The notes: generated by a model not told the origin, from the sequence alone. Shown: positions 42,843 through 51,655, counted from the first letter of the stretch. The stretch: DNA of 64,000 nucleotides from Alkalihalobacterium elongatum (GCF_019024285.1 NZ_WMKZ01000004.1:62001-126000), one strand, 5' to 3'. Numbers and translations are program-made.

Positions 42843-44723
42843 GTGGAATTAGGTACTGCAAAAGTAGAAACAAATAGAAAAAAGAAAAGTGTCGTCTGGG
42901 ATTGGTTAACAACAGTAGACCACAAAAAAATTGGGGTTATGTACTTAATTGCTGGGACGTTGTTTTTTGTTAAAGCTGGGGTTATGGCCTTACTCATTCG
43001 TATTCAGCTTATGTACCCAGAAAGTTTGTTTATTAGCGGGCAAACGTATAATGAGATCTTAACAATGCACGGGACATTAATGTTATTTTTTGCGGCCACC
43101 CCGATTATTTTAGGGTTTATGAATTTTATCGTTCCCCTACAAATCGGGGCAAGGGATGTCGCTTTCCCATTTGTTAATGCGCTCGGATTTTGGATTTTCT
43201 TTTTTGGTGCTAGTTTAATGAGTTTAACGTGGTTTTTTGGTGGTGGTCCTGATGCTGGTTGGACAGCATATGTTCCTTTGGCAGGTAGAGATTATGCTGG
43301 AATAGGGTTAGACTTTTATGTACTCGGTTTGCAAGTTAGTGGGATAGGAACTTTAGTCTCCGCCATTAATTTCTTAGTTACCATTATTAATATGAGAGCA
43401 CCTGGTATGACCCTAATGCGTATGCCATTATTTGTTTGGACGACATTTGTTGTCTCCACATTAATTTTATTCGCATTTACACCACTCGCAGCTGGTTTAT
43501 TACTACTCATGTTGGATCGTTTATTTGGAGCTCAATTTTTTATGCCTGATATGAGTGGTAATGTTGTCATTTGGCAACATATCTTTTGGATCTTTGGTCA
43601 CCCTGAAGTTTATATTCTCGTATTACCTGCTTTCGGGATCGTATCAGAGGTTATTCCAGCCTTTTCAAGAAAAAGGTTATTCGGCTATACGACGATGGTA
43701 TTTGCTACGATCTTAATTGCGTTTCTTGGCTTTATGGTTTGGGCTCATCATATGTTTACAGTTGGGATGGGACCTATAGCAAATTCAATTTTTGCAATAT
43801 CTACAATGCTCATCGCTGTACCAACTGGTGTAAAAGTCTTTAACTGGTTATTTACGATGTGGGGAGGAAAAATTACATTTAATACCGCAATGTTATTCGC
43901 GTCTTCCTTCGTACCTACGTTTGTATTAGGTGGAGTTACAGGGGTAATGGTTGCAATGGCTCCTGTTACACTGTTATATCATGATAGTTACTTTGTTGTA
44001 GCTCACTTCCATTATGTAATTGTCGGAGGAATTATATTAGGGCTATTCGCTGGTTTGTTTTATTGGTATCCTAAAATGTTTGGTCATCGCTTAAATGAAA
44101 CTCTCGGAAAACTAATGTTTTGGATTTTCTTTATTGGGTTCCATTTAACCTTCTTTGTTCAGCATATTCTTGGCGTCATTGGTATGCCTCGTCGCGTGTA
44201 CACATATCTCGGGGACCAAGGCTGGGATGGTATGAATTATATTAGTACAATAGGGACATTCTTTATGTCTGCAGGGGTCATCTTGCTCGTTGTAAATATC
44301 ATTTACTCTGCTTATAAAGGAGAACGAATTCAGAATGGAGATCCATGGGATGGAAGAACGCTGGAGTGGTCTACACCTAACCCAGTTCCAGAGTATAATT
44401 TTGCTCAAACTCCACAAGTACGTTCATTAGATCCTTTATTTTATGAAAAGGTACACGGAAACGGTAAAATGAAACCTGCTGAACCATTACAAGATATTCA
44501 TATGCCAAACGGATCAATATTACCTTTTATTATGTCTGTCGGATTATTCTTCATGGGATTCGGATTTATTATGATCAATATGAATGCACCTTGGGTCAAT
44601 CCTTATATTGTGATAGCATTCGGTTCTGCTCTTACTTTTGGTGCGATGATCGTTCGATCGGTTAAAGAAGATCATGGGTTCTATATCCCTAAAGAGGAGA
44701 TTAAATCTGAAGAAATGGGTTAA
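42843..44723 (+). CDS. Haem-copper (cytochrome c or quinol) oxidase subunit I, stand-alone
   Basis: The 626-residue polytopic protein is the catalytic subunit of a terminal oxidase. Haem and copper ligands are complete: His76 (TMHGTLM), His246-Glu255-Tyr257 (WQHIFWIFGHPEVY), His302/303 (WAHHMF) and His388/His390 (VAHFHYV). Asp105 (GARDVAFP) and Lys331 (VPTGVKVFNW) mark D- and K-type proton paths, so it is an A-type enzyme. GTG 42843 is chosen because AAGGAGGA is 7 nt upstream. No subunit II, III or assembly gene is nearby, which is unusual. Whether it uses cytochrome c or quinol cannot be told. Confidence 0.93.
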   Translation: MELGTAKVETNRKKKSVVWDWLTTVDHKKIGVMYLIAGTLFFVKAGVMALLIRIQLMYPESLFISGQTYNEILTMHGTLMLFFAATPIILGFMNFIVPLQIGARDVAFPFVNALGFWIFFFGASLMSLTWFFGGGPDAGWTAYVPLAGRDYAGIGLDFYVLGLQVSGIGTLVSAINFLVTIINMRAPGMTLMRMPLFVWTTFVVSTLILFAFTPLAAGLLLLMLDRLFGAQFFMPDMSGNVVIWQHIFWIFGHPEVYILVLPAFGIVSEVIPAFSRKRLFGYTTMVFATILIAFLGFMVWAHHMFTVGMGPIANSIFAISTMLIAVPTGVKVFNWLFTMWGGKITFNTAMLFASSFVPTFVLGGVTGVMVAMAPVTLLYHDSYFVVAHFHYVIVGGIILGLFAGLFYWYPKMFGHRLNETLGKLMFWIFFIGFHLTFFVQHILGVIGMPRRVYTYLGDQGWDGMNYISTIGTFFMSAGVILLVVNIIYSAYKGERIQNGDPWDGRTLEWSTPNPVPEYNFAQTPQVRSLDPLFYEKVHGNGKMKPAEPLQDIHMPNGSILPFIMSVGLFFMGFGFIMINMNAPWVNPYIVIAFGSALTFGAMIVRSVKEDHGFYIPKEEIKSEEMG

Positions 44724-44764
44724 AAAAAATTCCCCTCACTCTGTAAGGAGTGGGGGAATTTTTA
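44724..44764. terminator. Terminator after the oxidase gene
   Basis: Hairpin AAATTCCCCTCACTC / GAGTGGGGGAATTT with a T run on the plus strand, immediately after the stop codon. Confidence 0.88.
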
Positions 44765-44832
44765 ATGCGAATACTAATAATAAATAAAAAAACTGACTCT
44801 ATGAATAAGTTAATAACGATCACCTTCATAAC

Positions 44833-44864
44833 ATATATGACCTACTTTTCAGTAGGTCATATAT
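44833..44864. repeat. Perfect 13-bp hairpin downstream of gerE
   Basis: ATATATGACCTAC and GTAGGTCATATAT enclose a 6-nt loop. It lies about 40 nt past the gerE stop. It lacks a T tract for gerE, so it is either a weak terminator or a separate palindrome. Confidence 0.7.
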
Positions 44865-44902
44865 AGGTTACGCCCTAACACTTAGGAGTCAGCATCATTT
44901 AA

Positions 44903-45127
44903 TTAAATCTCAAGTTCACCTAGTCGTACTAATTCGATCACTGCCTGGGAGCGCCCCTTAACCCCAAGCTTTTGCATCGTATTAGAAATGTGATTGCGAA
45001 CTGTCTTTTCACTAATGAAAAGCTGCTGAGCAATTTCTTTCGTTGTTTTGTCTTGAACCAATAGCTCAAATACTTCTCTTTCCCTTTTTGTAAGTAAAGG
45101 TTTTGGTCCGTATTCTGCTCCTTTCAA
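44903..45127 (-). CDS. gerE: Spore germination/coat regulator GerE (LuxR-type)
   Basis: GerE is the last regulator of the mother-cell cascade, acting with sigma-K on coat genes. Almost the whole 74-residue protein is a LuxR helix-turn-helix (LTKREREVFELLVQDKTTKE, ISEKTVRNHISNTMQKLGVK). I use TTG 45127 (MKGAEYGPKPLL), which gives the exact B. subtilis length and has AGGGGTG 6 nt upstream. The GTG at 45136 lies inside that Shine-Dalgarno. Confidence 0.96.
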   Translation of the reverse strand: MKGAEYGPKPLLTKREREVFELLVQDKTTKEIAQQLFISEKTVRNHISNTMQKLGVKGRSQAVIELVRLGELEI

Positions 45128-45237
45128 TGAATTCACCCCTTCTTGCTCAGGCTGTACACCAAAGAGGCTTCAAATAAGAGGTAACTAAACGCGTGATAAG
45201 GTTCAGATCAACTCTTACAGAAGGTATTTAGTCAAAA

Positions 45238-45266
45238 TATTATATGTACTGTACAGTAACCTTGTG
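45238..45266 (-). promoter_or_regulatory. Sigma-K type promoter of gerE
   Basis: Minus-strand CATATAATA (45238-45246) matches the sigma-K -10 consensus CATAnnnTA exactly. CACA (45263-45266), 16 nt upstream, fits the mACm -35. B. subtilis gerE is known to be transcribed by sigma-K. Confidence 0.7.
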
Positions 45267-45292
45267 AATTCATTTAAGCTTAAATCTGATCT

Positions 45293-45760
45293 TTATACTC
45301 CAATTTTTTTTCTATTGGATTTCATCTTGTCAATAATTGCTTCACTCCATGGTAATGGTTTCCCTGTCTGCTTGGAGATTTGAACGATGCTTCCTCTCCC
45401 TGTTAAACAGAGTTCTCCGCTTTCATTTAGTGCCATGTAGTGGATGTCTACTGAAGTGTTCCCTATATGATTTGCATTAACATAAACCTTGATTTTCTCA
45501 TCAAAAAATAATTGTCTAATATAATTACATTGTAAGTCTGCCGTTACAATAATAGCGTCATTTTCTTTTGTCATCCAGTCTTTCATTAATCCTAATGATT
45601 TAAAGTACTCTATTCTAGCCTCCTCAAAATACACAAACACTTTTGTATTATTTAAGTGACCAAACGCATCTGTCTCTGAAAAACGCACTTTGATTGGACA
45701 ATAAAATGAGAAAGTTTCTTTCCACTCTTCTAGGTTTTCAATATATGAAATATTTGACAT
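45293..45760 (-). CDS. Acyl-CoA thioesterase of the 4HBT hotdog family (YsmA-like)
   Basis: The 155-residue protein has the hotdog signature with the catalytic aspartate (RFSETDAFGHLNNTKVFVYFEEAR), as in 4-hydroxybenzoyl-CoA thioesterases. A later strand is VYVNANHIGNTSVDIHYMA. B. subtilis ysmA sits at the same place next to gerE. The substrate is unknown. GGGGGT precedes the ATG. Confidence 0.9.
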   Translation of the reverse strand: MSNISYIENLEEWKETFSFYCPIKVRFSETDAFGHLNNTKVFVYFEEARIEYFKSLGLMKDWMTKENDAIIVTADLQCNYIRQLFFDEKIKVYVNANHIGNTSVDIHYMALNESGELCLTGRGSIVQISKQTGKPLPWSEAIIDKMKSNRKKIGV

Positions 45761-46024
45761 TACTGCTACCCCCGCTTCTTTATATTAAGCTCATTTCTCT
45801 AAATTTTACAAAAACAATTTTCTGTTTAAAAATTTTTTTGATTAGTTAATATTTTTCCGATATAGGGAATTTTAGCATAATTAAACAAAATAGAAAAGGA
45901 TCTAGTAGGCTTTGACTGTGTTAATGTCTTTTATTATCTGAAGATTTCTCATCTATTAGTATAATTAAAATTCACATGAAAATTACAACATTAAATAACC
46001 TATGAATGCTCTATTTCGTTAATG
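45761..46024. other. AT-rich gap upstream of the thioesterase gene
   Basis: Together with the sdhB terminator this gap is about 300 bases. It is AT-rich, without an open frame that has a ribosome binding site. It must contain the thioesterase promoter, but no convincing hexamer pair is visible. Confidence 0.5.
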
Positions 46025-46053
46025 AAAAAGACTCTCCATAATCGGAGAGTCCT
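46025..46053 (-). terminator. Terminator of the sdhCAB operon
   Basis: Stem GACTCTCC / GGAGAGTC with a 6-nt loop, followed on the minus strand by TTTTT, 10 nt beyond the sdhB stop. Confidence 0.9.
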
Positions 46054-46062
46054 CTTATCATA

Positions 46063-46818
46063 TTAATAGCTTCCGAAGAAGTTTTTAAATGACTGAATTG
46101 TAGTTGAACGGTTAAGCGCTGCGATAGAAGTTGTTAATGGAATACCTTTTGGACAAGACTGAACACAGTTTTGTGAGTTACCACAATTCGCAAGTCCGCC
46201 ATCTCCCATAATTGTTTCTAATCGCTCTTCTTTGTTCATTTCACCAGTTGGGTGAGCATTAAATAAACGTACTTGAGAAAGTGGTGCAGGGCCAATAAAG
46301 TCTGATTTACTGTTAACGTTCGGACAAGACTCTAAACATACACCACAAGTCATACATTTAGATAACTCATATGCCCATTGACGTTTTGTTTCTGGCATAC
46401 GTGGTCCTGGTCCTAAATCATACGTACCATCGATTGGAATCCATGCTTTTACTTTCTTAAGTGAGTCAAACATACGACTACGGTCAATAACTAAGTCACG
46501 GACAACAGGGAATGTTTTCATCGGTTCAACACGAATCGGCTGCTCAAGTTGATCAACAAGCGCTGTACAAGATTGACGTGGTTTTCCGTTAATAACCATT
46601 GAACATGCCCCACAAACTTCTTCTAAGCAGTTCATTTCCCAGTTTACTGGTGTCGTATTTTCCCCTTTTGAATTTACTGGATTACGACGAATTTCCATAA
46701 GAGCCGAAATAACGTTCATATTTGGACGATATGGAACTTCAAATTCCTCTTTATAAGGGGCGCTGTTAGGATCTTCTTGACGAGTTACAATAAATTTTAT
46801 TACTTTGTTTTCACTCAT
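46063..46818 (-). CDS. sdhB: Succinate dehydrogenase iron-sulphur subunit
   Basis: SdhB passes electrons from SdhA flavin to the membrane anchor. The [2Fe-2S] cysteines are in CLEEVCGACSMVINGKPRQSC. The C-terminal clusters are in CMTCGVCLESCP and NCGNSQNCVQSCPKG. Length 251 aa is typical. Its start overlaps the sdhA stop by 4 nt (ATGA). Confidence 0.97.
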   Translation of the reverse strand: MSENKVIKFIVTRQEDPNSAPYKEEFEVPYRPNMNVISALMEIRRNPVNSKGENTTPVNWEMNCLEEVCGACSMVINGKPRQSCTALVDQLEQPIRVEPMKTFPVVRDLVIDRSRMFDSLKKVKAWIPIDGTYDLGPGPRMPETKRQWAYELSKCMTCGVCLESCPNVNSKSDFIGPAPLSQVRLFNAHPTGEMNKEERLETIMGDGGLANCGNSQNCVQSCPKGIPLTTSIAALNRSTTIQSFKNFFGSY

Positions 46819-48584
46819 GATTTAGCAGCTCCTTGTTTTTTTGACGTATAGTCACGTTTACGTGGTGGAATTAAAGAAACGTCAATATCTTCGTAATGGA
46901 ATTCAGGGTTACCAGTAGAAGCATTATATTTAGCCATTGTTGTTTTCATGAATTCTTCGTCATTACGCTCTGGGAACTCAGGTTTATAGTGCGCTCCACG
47001 ACTTTCGTTACGGTTGTAAGCACCTAGTGTAATAACACGAGCTAGGTTTAACATACCTTTTAATTGACGTGTAAATGAAGCACCTTGGTTACTCCACTTC
47101 GCTGTATCAACAATATTAATGTTGTTGTAACGTTCCATTAATTCTTGAATTTTCTCATCTGTTTTTAATAACTTTTCATTTGTACGAACAACTGTTACAT
47201 TATCAGTCATCCACTCACCAAGCTCTTTATGAAGAACATACGCATTTTCTTTACCATCCATTTTAAGGATGTTGTCATAGCGTTCTTGCTCTTTCTTCTT
47301 CTCCGCATCAAAGACACTTGAAGAAATAGCGTCAGCAGATTTTTCTAAACCTTTGATATATTCAACTGCATTAGGTCCTGCAACCATACCACCATAAATA
47401 GCAGATAATAATGAGTTAGCACCTAAGCGGTTTGCTCCGTGCTGTGAATAATCACACTCACCAGCTGCAAATAATCCAGGAATATTTGTCATTTGGTTAT
47501 AGTCAACCCACATACCACCCATAGAATAGTGAACAGCAGGGAAAATTTTCATAGGTACTTTACGAGGGTCATCACCCATAAATTTTTCATAAATTTCAAT
47601 GATTCCACCAAGTTTAATATCTAGTTCTTTAGGATCTTTATGAGAAAGATCTAGATATACCATGTTTTCACCATTAATACCTAGTTTCTGCTCTACACAG
47701 ACGTCAAAGATTTCACGAGTTGCGATATCACGTGGTACTAGGTTACCATACGCTGGATATTTCTCCTCAAGGAAATACCACGGCTTACCATCTTTATATG
47801 TCCATACACGTCCACCTTCACCACGTGCAGACTCACTCATTAAACGAAGCTTGTCGTCACCAGGGATTGCTGTTGGGTGGATTTGAATAAACTCACCATT
47901 TGCATAATATACTCCTTGCTCATATAAAGAAGCAGCAGCATAACCAGTGTTGATAACTGAGTTTGTAGATTTACCAAAGATAATACCAGGACCACCTGTT
48001 GCCATAATTACTGCATCACCTGCAAAGTGATGGATTTCCATCGTCTTTAAGTCTTGTGCAGTAATCCCACGACAGACGCCTTCATCGTCCGTGATTGCTG
48101 ATAAGAATTCCCAGCCCTCATATTTTGTTACTAGACCAGCAACTTCCCAACGACGAACTTGCTCATCTAGTGCATATAGTAACTGTTGTCCAGTCGTTGC
48201 ACCTGAAAACGCTGTACGGTGATGCTGTGTACCACCGAAACGACGGAAATCTAGTAATCCTTCTGGAGTACGGTTAAACATTACACCCATACGGTCCATT
48301 AAGTGAATAATTCCAGGAGCCGCTTCACACATCGCTTTTACTGGAGGTTGGTTTGCTAAGAAATCTCCTCCGTAAACAGTGTCATCAAAGTGTTCCCAAG
48401 GTGAGTCACCTTCACCTTTTGTATTTACAGCACCATTAATTCCACCTTGCGCACATACTGAGTGAGAACGTTTTACTGGAACTAATGAAAATAAATCGAC
48501 TGGTACGCCTGCTTCTGCAGCTTTAATAGTTGCCATTAATCCGGCTAAGCCACCACCGACAACAATAACTCTTCCTTTACTCAT
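46815..48584 (-). CDS. sdhA: Succinate dehydrogenase flavoprotein subunit
   Basis: SdhA oxidises succinate to fumarate with covalently bound FAD. VVGGGLAGLMATIKAAEAG is the dinucleotide-binding motif. The flavinylated histidine lies in KRSHSVCAQGG. HRTAFSGATTGQQLL and HYSMGGMWVD are active-site signatures. The start at 48584 (MSKGRVIVV) has AAGGAG 9 nt upstream. The GTG at 48590 would be too close to that site. Length 589 aa. Confidence 0.97.
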   Translation of the reverse strand: MSKGRVIVVGGGLAGLMATIKAAEAGVPVDLFSLVPVKRSHSVCAQGGINGAVNTKGEGDSPWEHFDDTVYGGDFLANQPPVKAMCEAAPGIIHLMDRMGVMFNRTPEGLLDFRRFGGTQHHRTAFSGATTGQQLLYALDEQVRRWEVAGLVTKYEGWEFLSAITDDEGVCRGITAQDLKTMEIHHFAGDAVIMATGGPGIIFGKSTNSVINTGYAAASLYEQGVYYANGEFIQIHPTAIPGDDKLRLMSESARGEGGRVWTYKDGKPWYFLEEKYPAYGNLVPRDIATREIFDVCVEQKLGINGENMVYLDLSHKDPKELDIKLGGIIEIYEKFMGDDPRKVPMKIFPAVHYSMGGMWVDYNQMTNIPGLFAAGECDYSQHGANRLGANSLLSAIYGGMVAGPNAVEYIKGLEKSADAISSSVFDAEKKKEQERYDNILKMDGKENAYVLHKELGEWMTDNVTVVRTNEKLLKTDEKIQELMERYNNINIVDTAKWSNQGASFTRQLKGMLNLARVITLGAYNRNESRGAHYKPEFPERNDEEFMKTTMAKYNASTGNPEFHYEDIDVSLIPPRKRDYTSKKQGAAKS

Positions 48585-48597
48585 AATCACTCACTCC

Positions 48598-49227
48598 TTA
48601 AATGTTTGCTAGTTCTGGATTAATAAATGCTAGGATTGCACGAACACCAACCCAAGTAAGGGCAAAGAAAATACCGATTGTTACGTAAGTTGAGATAACT
48701 TGCGAACGAGGTGTAACTGTAATTCCCCAAGATACTGCAAATGACCATAAACCATTAGCAAAGTGGAAAATTGTAGCGATAACACCAACAAAGTAGAACA
48801 CAAGCATAAATGGACTACTTAAAATGTCAGCCATCATATTATAGTTAACTTCAGCTCCGAAAGCTGCTTGAATACGAGTCTCATAAACATGCCATACTAC
48901 GAAAATTAATGTAATGATACCTGTCACACGTTGTAAAACGAACATCCAGTTACGGAAAAATCCGTAATGACTTACATTATTTCTAGCTTGAAAAGCAATA
49001 TAAAGCCCGTAAATTGCATGATATAGTAATGGAATAAAGATTATAAAAATCTCTAAAAAATAACGAAATGGAAGATTTTCCATAAAATGAGATGCTTGGT
49101 TAAAAGCACTAGCACCTCTAGTAGCAAAGTGGTTAATAACTAAGTGTTGAACTAAGAATAATCCAACTGGAATGACACCCAGTAATGAGTGCAGCTTCCG
49201 ATTCATAAACTCTCGATTTCCAGCCAT
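48598..49227 (-). CDS. sdhC: Succinate dehydrogenase cytochrome b558 subunit
   Basis: SdhC anchors the complex, binds two haems b and reduces menaquinone. It has five hydrophobic segments with haem-ligand histidines (RKLHSLLGVIPVGLFLVQH, PLLYHAIYGLY, FVVWHVYETR, ATIFHFANGLW). The start at 49227 (MAGNREFMNRK) has GGGGGGA about 7 nt upstream. The longer frame has no such site. Length 209 aa. It is first in the sdhCAB operon, with a good promoter about 160 nt upstream. Confidence 0.96.
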   Translation of the reverse strand: MAGNREFMNRKLHSLLGVIPVGLFLVQHLVINHFATRGASAFNQASHFMENLPFRYFLEIFIIFIPLLYHAIYGLYIAFQARNNVSHYGFFRNWMFVLQRVTGIITLIFVVWHVYETRIQAAFGAEVNYNMMADILSSPFMLVFYFVGVIATIFHFANGLWSFAVSWGITVTPRSQVISTYVTIGIFFALTWVGVRAILAFINPELANI

Positions 49228-49352
49228 ACAAATGTCCCCCCACAAATTTTTTTGACTTCTAGCATCTTGTTCTCTAGCTATCTCTTTTCTTTTTGCTTAT
49301 AATGCTGTACCTCCCTATCCTGTTTTCGTAAAGCATTAATAAGATAGAATAT

Positions 49353-49371
49353 GAAACTTTAGTAAAGTTTC
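49353..49371 (-). repeat. Hairpin in the sdhC leader
   Basis: GAAACTTTA and TAAAGTTTC form a perfect 9-bp stem with a single-nucleotide loop centre, so it is a near-palindrome. It lies about 20-35 nt after the predicted transcription start. Confidence 0.6.
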
Positions 49372-49394
49372 TGTGAATATATTGCGACAAATTT

Positions 49395-49423
49395 ATTTTA
49401 CTCCCATCGACTTATATCGTCAA
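49395..49423 (-). promoter_or_regulatory. Promoter of sdhCAB, with overlapping cre-like site
   Basis: Minus-strand -35 TTGACG (49418-49423), 17-bp spacer, -10 TAAAAT (49395-49400). A CcpA-type sequence with two mismatches (49422-49437, core ATACGTTTTC) overlaps the upstream edge of the -35. Catabolite repression of the TCA cycle would fit, but the match is imperfect. Confidence 0.65.
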
Positions 49424-49673
49424 GAAAACGTATACAGGATATATTCAAAAAATTCAATTTAAATGTTAAATTTTCAAAAAATATCGATAAAAGATACTAT
49501 TTAGATACTATTTTAATAGAAACTGTGCATGAAGCACTTCTGCATTTTATGAAATTCTATTTATATTCTCTCATATCTCTTCTCTATTGTAACGAAAAAT
49601 AAGCAAAAAGTCTTATATTACATTTCATACAAAGTTTTGGGTAATCTCTTAATTTTATCCTAGCAAAAAATAA
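49424..49673. other. AT-rich region upstream of the sdh promoter
   Basis: The whole gap from sdhC to the transporter is about 445 bases. Apart from the promoter, leader hairpin and cre-like site it is AT-rich and has no supported gene. No clear terminator for the upstream transporter gene is seen. Confidence 0.5.
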
Positions 49674-51023
49674 CTAACCAATAATAATCCGCTCCGTTGG
49701 ATATTTATAATGACTTTTTGTTTCTTTACGACGAATAGAGAATAAAAAGGCTACTAACCCTACTCTACCAATGAACATAAGAACCATTAATACACATTGA
49801 CTGGCAAATCCTAAATCTGCTGTGATACCCATTGAAAGACCACATGTACCGAACGCAGAAGCTGTTTCAAAGATGATTGCCATTAACGGAATATTATTAC
49901 GACTTTCAAAGGCTGCAATCAGTATAACAGCACTAAATAATAATAAAATAAATACACTTAATACAATAAATGCTTTCTGACGATCTTCTGGATGAATTTC
50001 TCTTCCGAAAACTTTTACGTCCGTTTTACCAGAAGCAAAGCTCCATATCGTTAAAAACATAACTGCAAGTGTCGTCGTCCGTATACCGCCACCAACAGAA
50101 GACGGGCTTGCTCCAATTATCATTAATCCTGAAATAAATAATAATGTAGCTATGCTTAGCTCCGAAACATCCATCGTTGCTAACCCACCACTTCTAGCTG
50201 TTGCAGAATTAAACAAAGAATAAAATAACTGTTGATGCCACGCTAAACCTTCATAAAAATGACCTAGTTCAAGTAGCCAAATCCCTATAACACCAATTAA
50301 GAAAACGACAAAGTATGTGGTTGTTGTAATTTTTGTAAATAAACTAAACTTAAAATTAGGATTTTCCTTTGAGAAATATTCTCTTACCTCAAGGAGGACT
50401 GGAAACCCTATAGCACCTGCAAATATCAATAAGATCGTAACCAGTTGGACGTAGTAATCATTTGCAAAGGGTATTAACGATTGACCAGTAATATCAAACC
50501 CTGCATTCGTAAACGCACTCAAGGCTGCGAACGCCCCTTGATAATAAGCTTCTCCTACCGTATCAAAATAACGTATATAATATGTACCTAATATGAGTGC
50601 ACCAATTAATTCAATGATTAAGGCGACAAATAAAATCCCTCTCATTAGATTTACAAGACCAGAAAACGAATTTTGGTTTTGGTCAACCATAATCAGCATC
50701 CGTTGTGATAGAATAATCTTCCTCCCAAATAGCATCCAGACGAAAGTTCCTAGCGTCATAATTCCTATTCCACCTAACTGGATCGCTAATGCCAAGAAAA
50801 AAATTCCTACATAGCTGTATGTTTCAGAAACATTCACAACCGTTAGACCTGTTACACTTACAGCACTAACTGAAGTAAACAAAGCTTCTGAAAAAGATAA
50901 ATTTACACCTGTTTGGTGAGAGATAGGCAAGTATAAAAGTATACTAAATAAACCCATCGCAATAATATACGACAATATTATGATCCTAAAAGGTGTTAAA
51001 AATTGATTAAGCCCTAATTTCAT
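49674..51023 (-). CDS. TrkH/KtrB-family potassium uptake membrane subunit
   Basis: The 449-residue protein is the ion-conducting subunit of a Ktr/Trk potassium system. Four pore repeats are visible with their selectivity-filter glycines: SAVSVTGLTVV, SAFTNAGFDIT, TARSGGLATMD and SAFGTCGLSMG. The length matches KtrB/KtrD of B. subtilis. GGAGG lies 6-7 nt before the ATG. No KtrA/TrkA NAD-binding regulator is adjacent, so its partner must be encoded elsewhere, as for KtrD. It interrupts the B. subtilis order sdhC-yslB. Sodium dependence is likely for Ktr systems but not visible. Confidence 0.9.
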   Translation of the reverse strand: MKLGLNQFLTPFRIIILSYIIAMGLFSILLYLPISHQTGVNLSFSEALFTSVSAVSVTGLTVVNVSETYSYVGIFFLALAIQLGGIGIMTLGTFVWMLFGRKIILSQRMLIMVDQNQNSFSGLVNLMRGILFVALIIELIGALILGTYYIRYFDTVGEAYYQGAFAALSAFTNAGFDITGQSLIPFANDYYVQLVTILLIFAGAIGFPVLLEVREYFSKENPNFKFSLFTKITTTTYFVVFLIGVIGIWLLELGHFYEGLAWHQQLFYSLFNSATARSGGLATMDVSELSIATLLFISGLMIIGASPSSVGGGIRTTTLAVMFLTIWSFASGKTDVKVFGREIHPEDRQKAFIVLSVFILLLFSAVILIAAFESRNNIPLMAIIFETASAFGTCGLSMGITADLGFASQCVLMVLMFIGRVGLVAFLFSIRRKETKSHYKYPTERIIIG

Positions 51024-51173
51024 AAAATTTACCTCCGCTTCATTCGCGGTTTAGTATACATGATTCAATATGCAAAGTAAATTTAATTTCTTAATTTGAA
51101 AAATGCATCAAATTGAACATAGAGAAAAAGCAATTGTGTGATTATAATAAGTAGAAGAGAGGGGTTTACATAA

Positions 51174-51602
51174 ATGAAAAAAACTGAGCGCAACTTATCA
51201 ACTAGTGAACAAAGTATTCCTTTATTTGGACACCATATCATTCGAAATGTTCTCATGTCAGATTTACTTGGTAAAGACCATGAAAGTATTTTATATTGGG
51301 CTGGAAAAAAGATCGCAAGACAATATTCCCAAGAAAGTTTAGAGGATATCATTGCATTTTTTTCAAAAGTAGGTTGGGGCGAACTTACTGTATTAAAAGA
51401 AAAACAGGATGAGATTAGCTTGGAGCTTGTTTCACCTTTCCATAAGGAGAAAGTATCTGTATCACATCAACTAGAGGCTGGCTTTTTGGCGGAACAATTA
51501 GAAGAACTAAAGAAACATATGACCGAAGCAATTGTTCAAGAAAAAAAAGATAAGGCAATTATTACCTTGAAATGGGACAGGAAAGACCCTATTAAATACT
51601 AA
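51174..51602 (+). CDS. yslB: YslB family protein of unknown function (DUF2507)
   Basis: The 142-residue protein begins MKKTERNLSTSEQSIPLFGHH and contains LRDLLGKDHESILYWAGKK-like sequence (here MSDLLGKDHESILYWAGKKI), the characteristic block of the YslB/DUF2507 family. The fold resembles small ligand-binding V4R-like domains, but no function is established. AGAGGGG lies upstream of the ATG. It converges with lysC, as in B. subtilis. The last codons are part of a short tandem duplication. Confidence 0.88.
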   Translation: MKKTERNLSTSEQSIPLFGHHIIRNVLMSDLLGKDHESILYWAGKKIARQYSQESLEDIIAFFSKVGWGELTVLKEKQDEISLELVSPFHKEKVSVSHQLEAGFLAEQLEELKKHMTEAIVQEKKDKAIITLKWDRKDPIKY

Positions 51603-51636
51603 TAACATTATTAAATACTAATAACATTATTAAATA
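51591..51636. repeat. 19-bp tandem repeat, 2.4 copies, spanning the yslB stop codon
   Basis: ATTAAATACTAATAACATT occurs at 51591-51609 and 51610-51628, with a partial third copy to 51636. The first copy encodes the last residues IKY and the stop TAA. It looks like a slippage duplication. Confidence 0.9.
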
Positions 51637-51655
51637 AATCTCGCAAAAATAAATA

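Noticed and set aside
51083-51352. Minus-strand frame opposite yslB
   Set aside because: It is antisense to yslB, which has a clear ribosome binding site and family match.
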